The notes beneath the pieces were generated by a model. That model had not been told where the DNA came from and did not search any database. It saw nothing but the letters and a program-made list of their open reading frames with translations. 64,000 bases of DNA from Phallusia mammillata (lineage: Eukaryota; Chordata; Ascidiacea; Phlebobranchia; Ascidiidae). Shown one piece after another: positions 52,101 through 61,100 of this stretch (positions within the stretch are counted from its first letter, which is position 1; each line of letters starts with the position of its first letter). Location of the stretch: NCBI GenBank assembly GCA_003260075.1, contig QLIY01000096.1, positions 163,197-227,196 of the forward strand, read 5' to 3'. The position numbers were made by a program, and so were the translations under genes.

Positions 52101-55100
52101 TATGACCAAGGAATATTGCTAAACCTAGTGCACAAAATTGTCTTTTTAACAAAAACATGCATCAAAATGACTGTTTGAGCATAGTTAAATCTTTTTAGAA
52201 CGTTTAACGATTTGGTCACCTTAATTGGGATAACTATGTCCGTTCGTTTGAAATACGCTTTGGTTATTTAAATCAATTTCGTCTTCTGAAAAACGTTTAA
52301 TCAAATCTAAAGTCTAAAGATTAAATTTCTAAAACATGGAAATATTACCAAGGCAATCTACATTCACATTTGCTGACATACATCAACTCATACTTCTTCT
52401 CACAGAATGTATCAACAACACCCATCGTATTTCCAAACTACGATACAATAATTCCAAACCAAACATAGAGCATGTGTCCTTCAAGAAGTGTTTTAACCAA
52501 AGACCCAATAACATTTCGTACAAGCTGCAAAACCCGTCTGGAGACCAAGTTGATTGCATTGACGTGGAAATACTCAGTATTAGTCTCTGTGGGTTTACAG
52601 CGTCAGTGGTTTGGTTACGTAATGAATCATATGACGTCGAAAAACTCTACCTGGCGTGGGTGGTGTGTCAAGGTAAGAAATGTGATTGGGTTAGGGCAGC
52701 GCCCGTTTTTTCGGGTAGGGTTTAGGAAGTTTAAAAACAACGAGATTAATTTGTGCCTGACTTCACATTCAGTATCTTTTGTGCCGCAATAACACCAACT
52801 TTAAAACCTTATTCGGAGTTTGTTGTGTTTAAAAGGCCGGGCTTTGAGCTTTTACTTTCGGGTATAGGGCCAAATTTTGGGCATGCATATGACCCGGGGT
52901 TGGGAACACAGCAGTTCGTGATAGTAATCGTGACTTTGTTACAGGTGACCCACAAGAAAACTGCACGTTTCGTGACAAGAATGAGAAAGGTACATATATG
53001 TTAAATACTGAGAAATACTAAACAAACCACAAATATTTTATAAAAATCGCCACACCATTGCTGTAATACTATGTTTAGCACCATAATATTGAATTTACGA
53101 CCTAAAAACTAAGCACCTCGACTCACGCAACTGTCTACATATATTTCACGTGGTAGGACCAATTTCGGGAATCATGAATGTCAGTGACTTCGACGGAAGT
53201 ACAAGTGGAGTTAAAAGTGTCTACATATTCTATGGAGAGTGTTTTGCAAACCGCCCACTTCGCACAACCTTAAATGTGCAAAATTATGAATCGGAGTTTG
53301 CAGCGCATGTGATTTTCTATGAAGAATGCGGATTTGAAGCAGCCGTTGAAAAAATCGATACACAGACAACCGGTTTTGCAGGATGGCAAAACACAACATT
53401 GAGTTTGGAGTGGAAAGTAGACTTTGGTAACTGACTGTATATACGTTTGTGATTTTCACACCTTTACGTCAAATGTGTAAAAACAGTATTTTCCAACCAA
53501 GAACTGAAGTCAAAGTTTTTGTAAGTTTGCAGACACCTATCGTAATTTACAGCAATTCTCACAACTCAAAAATTGGCATCCATCGACTGTCCAGTAACCG
53601 TAATAATGCTAACAAGCACAACTGAATGTTGCATGTAGCAGGAAATAAGTTGGCTGGAACAACATAAACAAAAATAACAATATCTCTTGCAGGTTGTTCA
53701 CCTATTCAAGACGACTTATACCCATATTTCACCGCAAGCACACCAACAAACGGTAGGGGACAGTTTTTTCAATATTACCCTAGCCTGGACAGATAGACTG
53801 TGTTTGCTTTTCGAAACTTGCAATACAAACATAATGGCTATGATTTTCTATATAATTACATGTAGAAACGACCACTTGGGCTCCTACCACAACTGCAAGT
53901 CCGAAAAATTACCCAAAAGGTACAAAATTTCACTAAAAACTACGAAATACTTAAAAAGACAACAACTGACTATTGGTGTATAAAAGTGCTTAAAATATTA
54001 TTTTGGCCATTTGGGTTATAAAGGATTTTGGGTTAAGGCGTTATATACTTCAAAACGTCCCGACCCAAAACAACGCAATTGATGTGAGTCATAGACATTC
54101 TACACTCGTATGATGTGTCACTGACCACTTTTATGTTTTACCCAACAAAACACGCTTTCATGTAAATGTAACGTTTTTTAGAACCCCAAAGAGGCGAAGT
54201 CAAGGTATTTCCAAATCCCCCAGCTGCCATCCAGTATGTTACGCTAAAGTTTGACGAGAGTTATGATGTAAAGCCAAAGGAAATTGAAATTGAGCTTGAC
54301 ACAAGCGGCATGCCAGACACATACACGTTCTCTTATAATGTGCTGGATGTCGACAACTGCGGTGTGAATGTTTCAGTTTTCAGGACAGATGTTAGGGACG
54401 GTATATGGCAAGAATTTGGACCGACAATTGTATGGAGAGCTTATTTCGGTAAGTGCATTTCGAGGTAATTTATCGCTATTTTATATAAGCTATTGCTGTC
54501 AGGCATGGTATCAAGTTTGTCGGGACTTCTGGCAAGTATTTTTATTCCGACGTTTCGACGCCTATTTTCGACGTGTTTGCGTTCTTTTTTCCTTTGTTTA
54601 TCGTGCACTGTACTACGCGCATTCAGTATTATTTACCCGGATGAAGGCGACCTGTATAGGACGTCGAAATAAAAACACTTGCCAGAAGAGCTCTATAAAC
54701 TTTACTATTCAAGTTCATGTCTGCGAATAGTACAAAACAAAACAATTACGTAAATACATTGTATTTGGGTTGCTAAAGTAAAATAGATCCAACAGACTTG
54801 CAAGAAGATAAGGAGACCAATGGTCAAGTCGTTTTGAGCTTTACGCATTTGGGTCTACCACCGTGAACAGCAATAAACAAACAAACCAAAAAATATGTTT
54901 TTCCTATCTATATCTATGTGTGCTTATCAACTGAATTCAACATTCCTAAACAAGCTAAGACCAAAACATATTTTTTAAAGGTAAAGTTTCTGGAAGTGTT
55001 ACTTTGCCTATTCCTAATGGAAGTGTGGGAACTGTGTATTTTCCAAAAACGTACACGAATCCACCAAACAAAGTCTACATAACATTAACTTTGGGGTCCG

Positions 55101-58100
55101 TCATTGAGGTTTACGAAATCTTCAATGACCGATTTACAGTCCAAGTCCCAGTGGGAAAAAGAAAAAGAGAAATTCTTCCAATCCGTGTAGCCTCTTTCGA
55201 CTGGGTTGCCTTATACGGTAAGATTGGGTACTTGTGTAAAAACGTGGTGACATACCAAACAGTTAAGGCGCATAAGTTATATTAGCTAAGTGGGGTAAAT
55301 TGTGCATTCAAACGCGAGATGAGAGCTAGGTGAAGTGCAATGTAGCAACTAGTTTACATTTTAGACCATTTGTTAAAAGGCATTAAATCATAAAGCGGTA
55401 CTAATTTTTAATTACATACATCAATATCTTCGTTGCAGCCCATCCTTTTAGTAATTATTTCCGACACGTTGTTAAAAAGTTAAAGCACGTAAACTACATG
55501 TATACAATAAAATATTCTGGTACATACAGGCCTTTATATTCAAGAAGAACAAACAGCAACTACAAGAATCACTTCCGCCGTGACAACAGCAACTACTCAA
55601 GTAGCCACAACCAAGTATTCTCGACTAGTCCCGAAACGTAAGGATACACAATGCACATACATTTGTTGTTTACCTATAGCAGGGGTGGGGAACCTACTTA
55701 GTACTGAGGGCCGCATGAATTGCACAACATTTTCGGGCCGGCCAAATATTTTTTTATTTTCAAATTCCATGTAATACCCTAAGCACACAAGTGATTTTAT
55801 ATTTCATCGCTCCAAATTTTTTTTCTTTGCTGTTACTTGTTTGCAACAAACAAGGCATACAGGTTTATCACGTAATTCGACTAAAATCTGTCCATTCTTT
55901 CTGGAACACCCTAGCTCCGTTATACCGAATATATTTTATGTAACAATATAAGGATCCACGCTAATACCTCTAAAATCAATTTAAAACTAACACCACATGG
56001 CAAATGATTTGTTACTGCAAGGAGAGGCAATCGAGTGACTGTTACGTCACAAACACAGCAAGTGGTTGAATGTGTGGCAATTTTAATAAGTTTGGCGACA
56101 AATGTGGAAATGTCGAATTCTTTTCAAGTAAATTGTACATAAACATTTTATTGTTGTTTTTCGATGCTTTGTTTTATGCTGTACCAAAATTGTGACGCGG
56201 GCCACATTAAAAAGGCAAGCGGGCCGCATACGGCTTCCCCACCCCTGACCATTAGGCTCGTCACTGCGCGACTGAAAATGTAAGGTAATATTTTCCAGGC
56301 AAGAAGCTGTGCGAAACACTATGGTTCGTTAACTTTGTTCCCCTGTGCTCCAAAATCCTTGTATTGTACAGAATCATTGCATCATCAACACTAAATGTAC
56401 AAGCGGTTGGGCATTCTTTCAACGCTTATTTTTAAATGAAAGATCGACACAAAAACATTTTACTAACCTCATTTGGTCAAATATTTTGTTTGTATTAAAA
56501 TGATTTTTTTGTAACATTATAGCGACATTAAACGCGGTTTTTGCATTCGCAGAGTCTCAGTTTGGCAGGTTTGATATAAAGCCAAAGCTTTTATCCGCGA
56601 TCCAATATGCTACACAAGAATTTGACGAGTGTTACGACGTGCTACCGAAGGAAATAGAAATACAGTTTGACACGACTGACATGCCTCAATATTTGATTTT
56701 CTCGTATGATTTTGTTGAGATCGATTACTGCGGATTCAACGTTTCAGTTTTCAGAACCGATATTCCAGACAGGCCTTGGCACAGTGCAGGCCCAATAGTC
56801 CACTGGAAAGCTTATTACGGTAATTACGTTGTTAACCTTTTAAATCAACAAAAAAACGCTAAAAGAAATATGTTTGACAATAGTTTGCAAGTCATCAGCA
56901 GAAAAAAAGCACAAAAACAACACATCTGCCCTTACTTATTAAAAACCCGCCAAATAACACTGCGTTGTATGTTTTTGCAGGTCGAATTAATGGAACAACA
57001 ATAATAACTCACTACACTTCTAATAGTGTGGTAACAATACATTTTAAGCGTTGGTTTCGCGACCCTCCGAGCAAAATAAGACTGTCCGTCAGTACGTTGG
57101 ATGTTACTGTCGCGGTTCAAAATATCTTTAACGACCATTTTACTGTACTAATATCGCAAATAGTGGCAAAAAGAAAAAGAGACACACTTCAGCAGAATGG
57201 GAACTTTCTTGAGATCAATTGGACTGCGCTATTTGGTAAATAATTTATTCCCTGCTAATTTAACGTTAAACTTTCGATAAAATGAATATTGTTAAAAAAA
57301 ACTTGTTTAAATGGTAAACTTAAAAAAAACTCAACTATTGCATTTAGATAAACTTGTACGGGAATATGCAACAACGCCTTCAACGGCATTTACAACTGAA
57401 CATACGGAGACGATTCCATTCCAAGCTATCACTACGACCACAACAAAAATTACAACCGATGCCATCACTGCAGCGACAACACAAATGACAACCATAGGCT
57501 CAACTACACCTAAAGAGACAACCGAAGTCACGACTGAGGCTAAGGCAGATATTACAACCAAAGCTACCACTGCAGTCACAACCGAAGAGACAACCGAAGC
57601 TACAACCGAAGAGTCAACCGAAGCTACCATTGCAGTCACAACCGAAGAGACAACCGAAGTCACTAATGAAGCTACAACCGAAGAGTCAACCGAAGCTACC
57701 ATTGCAGTCACAACCGAAGTCACGACTGAAGCTATGGCAGAATTTACAACCAAAGCTACCACTGCAGTCACAACCGAAGAGACAACCGAAGTCACTACTG
57801 AAGCTACAACCGAAGAGTCAACCGAAGCTACCATTGGAGTCACAACCGAAGAGACGACCGAAGTCACTAATGAAGCTACAACCGAAGCCACCATTGCAAC
57901 CACAACACAAGAGTCAACCGAAGCCACCACTGCAGCGACAACAGAAAAGTTAACCGAAGCTACCACTGCAGCGACAACCGAAGAAACAACCGAAGCCACG
58001 TCTGCAGCGACTACACAAATTACAAGTGAAGCAATTGGCTCAACTACAACCGAAGAGATAACTGACGTTAGCACTGCAACAACAAAAGAGAAGACAACCA

Positions 58101-61100
58101 AAGATTTCAATGCAGCCACAACAGAAGAGGCAAACGCAGCTACCACTGTAGGTACATCAGAAAAGACGACTAAAATCACCATTGCAGCTGAAACAGCATT
58201 ACAATCCACAACACAAGCCACAGGTTAGCAAACTGTGATGTTTGATAGTAAAATTATAAACTATGTAGTGACCGATAAACCGTTGTACCTTCATCAATTT
58301 TTTACTTTGATTAAGAAAAAAAATGTTACTCACGTTACGACAAACCGCCTTTTTCAGATACTACCCAACGGTTTACCACTGGTTTTGGACAAAACATCAT
58401 TGTAACACCAGACGGTAGGTTTTAGGTAGAACAAGAATTAGGTGTCGTAAACATTATTTAAATGTGCAACGAAACGCCTATACTGACATGTGCCATCACA
58501 GCATATAAAACCGACGCAACTCCGACAACCACAAATTAAAATAACAAAGTCATTCCTAAACTTACACTACCTTCCGTTAAACATCCTCACTAAATACAGG
58601 CCCGGTATCTGACGCTACACGCAATTGAACAGCAAAAAATACTTGCTGAACATAGAAGCAAACTATGTTGTGTAAGAGTCATCAGCCTGGTATTCTCAAA
58701 TCAAATAGGACAGAAAAAAACAAAAAAACAAACATAAATTTTGTTTCTCACGTCATGAATTCCTATGTGGTCTATCTTTTTGGCGAAACGTAACCAACCT
58801 GTCTCTGCAACACCAGAGTGGGTGAGAGTAGGCAACACAGAGTTCTACCTTGGTACAATACGTCGTAACTTCACGGCATCGAATGATGCTTGCCAAGCAG
58901 AAGGTGGATCACTTGTGATAGTCAAGACAGATGAAGCAATAAGATTTATTCTTGCAGTGGTGACATTAATCGGAAAACAAGAAGGTGGGTTCGCTTCCTT
59001 CACGGCTGTAGCATCGAAAAGTGTTGTATTCTGTGCAAAAACATGTGATGAAGAACTTTTATTCAACTTCAAGCAATTTTTTCTACAATGCAATACAGGG
59101 TTATCTGGCACCTTAAAAAATGTTTGGATTGGACTCCGCGGAAACCGAACAACCTATTTTTGGATTGATGGTACAGAGTTAAATGTAAATGAACCACCAT
59201 ACATCCAAGTCCAACTACCATCACATCTACTCAACCATAGTGTTTGCGTTATTGTTGACAGGGATGTTAACTGGCATGCCAGAAAGTGTGGGCACAAACG
59301 TTCCTACGTTTGTCAACGACCTGTTACTGAAGGTAATTATAAGGAAATTACCGTTCGATTATCAACAAATACTCCCGTAAAACCCTATTTTGTACAGAAT
59401 ATTACTTGAGTCAGCTAAATAAATCAACAAGTCCATAAAACACTAAAATCATGTCTATGCATGCCACCGAAGTGCCGAAGGAATTGTAAACAACACTCCA
59501 ACACAAGGGGACCACACTCTTACCAGATATTAGCACCAAATTTTAAAAAAACGGGCTTAATAAAAATGACTTTTAAAACAAAGAATACTGCTAAAACTAT
59601 TCGAAATTCCTTTACTTTGGATAATGTATGCTTTTGGCATACAAATATTACACATTGTTAAAAACATATGTTTAGGTTTTACTGCAACACAAACAACCCA
59701 GTTCAAAACTAAAGTGGTTAAAACACCGACAGATTCTTACACAACTCCCACAACTTTCATTAAAGGTAAATAATAATCTAAATATTTTTTGACCCAATTT
59801 ACCAAAGTATAACAAATTTTCACGTAGGGGTAACCACGGCACAAACAACCCAACAAACTACTGACAATTTTCATAAATCATCATATTCTGCGACACAGAT
59901 CTCTACATCAGGTATAGAAAGGTTAACTGAACAAAAATCACAAATTAACTCCTGATGATTTATGATTAACACTCAGATATTTCCGCGAGACCAACTACAA
60001 AACAGACAACGCAACGTTTTGAAACAACAAAACAATTTTTCACGCCAACAGGTAACTTTAATCCAAGAAAAAAAAAACTTAATAAAGGACTAGTATTTCG
60101 CGTAGGAGGGAAACATACAACAAAACAAACGACTGGAAAGTTTGAAACAACAATGAATATGAACAAAACAACAACTGGGCCAGGTAATACAGTTAAATAT
60201 ACAATGAAAAGCTCGATTAAAACATAAAGCGTAGAGTTTACGACGGGAAAAACGACACATGGAACAACCAAAAAAGTTGAAATGACAACAGTCTATGGAA
60301 CACCAGCAACTACACAAAAACTAACCAGGCTGCTAACAATACCGACGGCTATTAGCGCAAATACAACTTGGACAGGTAAATCAGTTTTCTCAACCAATAA
60401 AAACATATAACACAAAAAACGCAGATTTCACCACAGAAAAAACAAGCCAACAAACAAACGGAAATGGTAAAACGTCAACAAATTATGTGATACTTTTAAC
60501 CACACAAGAACAAACTGAAAAGCTAACTAATCCAACGGCTGCCAACACAAAAACAACTTGGACAGGTAAAACATTTCCTAAGGCAGGGGTTCCCAAACTT
60601 TTATGGTATGTGGCCCAAATGTCTATTTAATAGTGATTCGTGGCCCACCATGTGCTGTATATTTGGGCACAAACAAAAATATAACTCAAAAACAGGCGAC
60701 AGTTTCTAGCAATTTATTTTTAATGAGATACATGCTCCTGAAATTTGGCTACAAGATTCAGAATTCTTTGCAAAATATCACGTTTTTCAAAACAAAGCGC
60801 ATACTATTTACAGTATAACAAAACAGTACAATCTATTCAAATGGCTCTGTGGCCCATTGAAAATGTCTTGGTGGCCCAGTTCTGGGCCATAGCCCACAGT
60901 TGAGGAACCACTGTCCTAAGGTATTAAAAGACACTTAACTTACGAAAACGCAGGCATCACCACAGAAAAAACAAGACAGCAAACAAACGGAAATGTTAAA
61001 ACGTCAACAGTCTTTAGAACGCAGTCACAAACTGATAAAGCCACAGTGCCGATGACTGTTAACACACAAACCACTGAGACAGGTAACTCATCGACGAATA

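Noticed and set aside
57331..58221. 296-codon minus-strand frame opposite the mucin exon
   Set aside because: Low-complexity mirror of the Thr/Glu repeat; Val/Ser-rich with no splice support.
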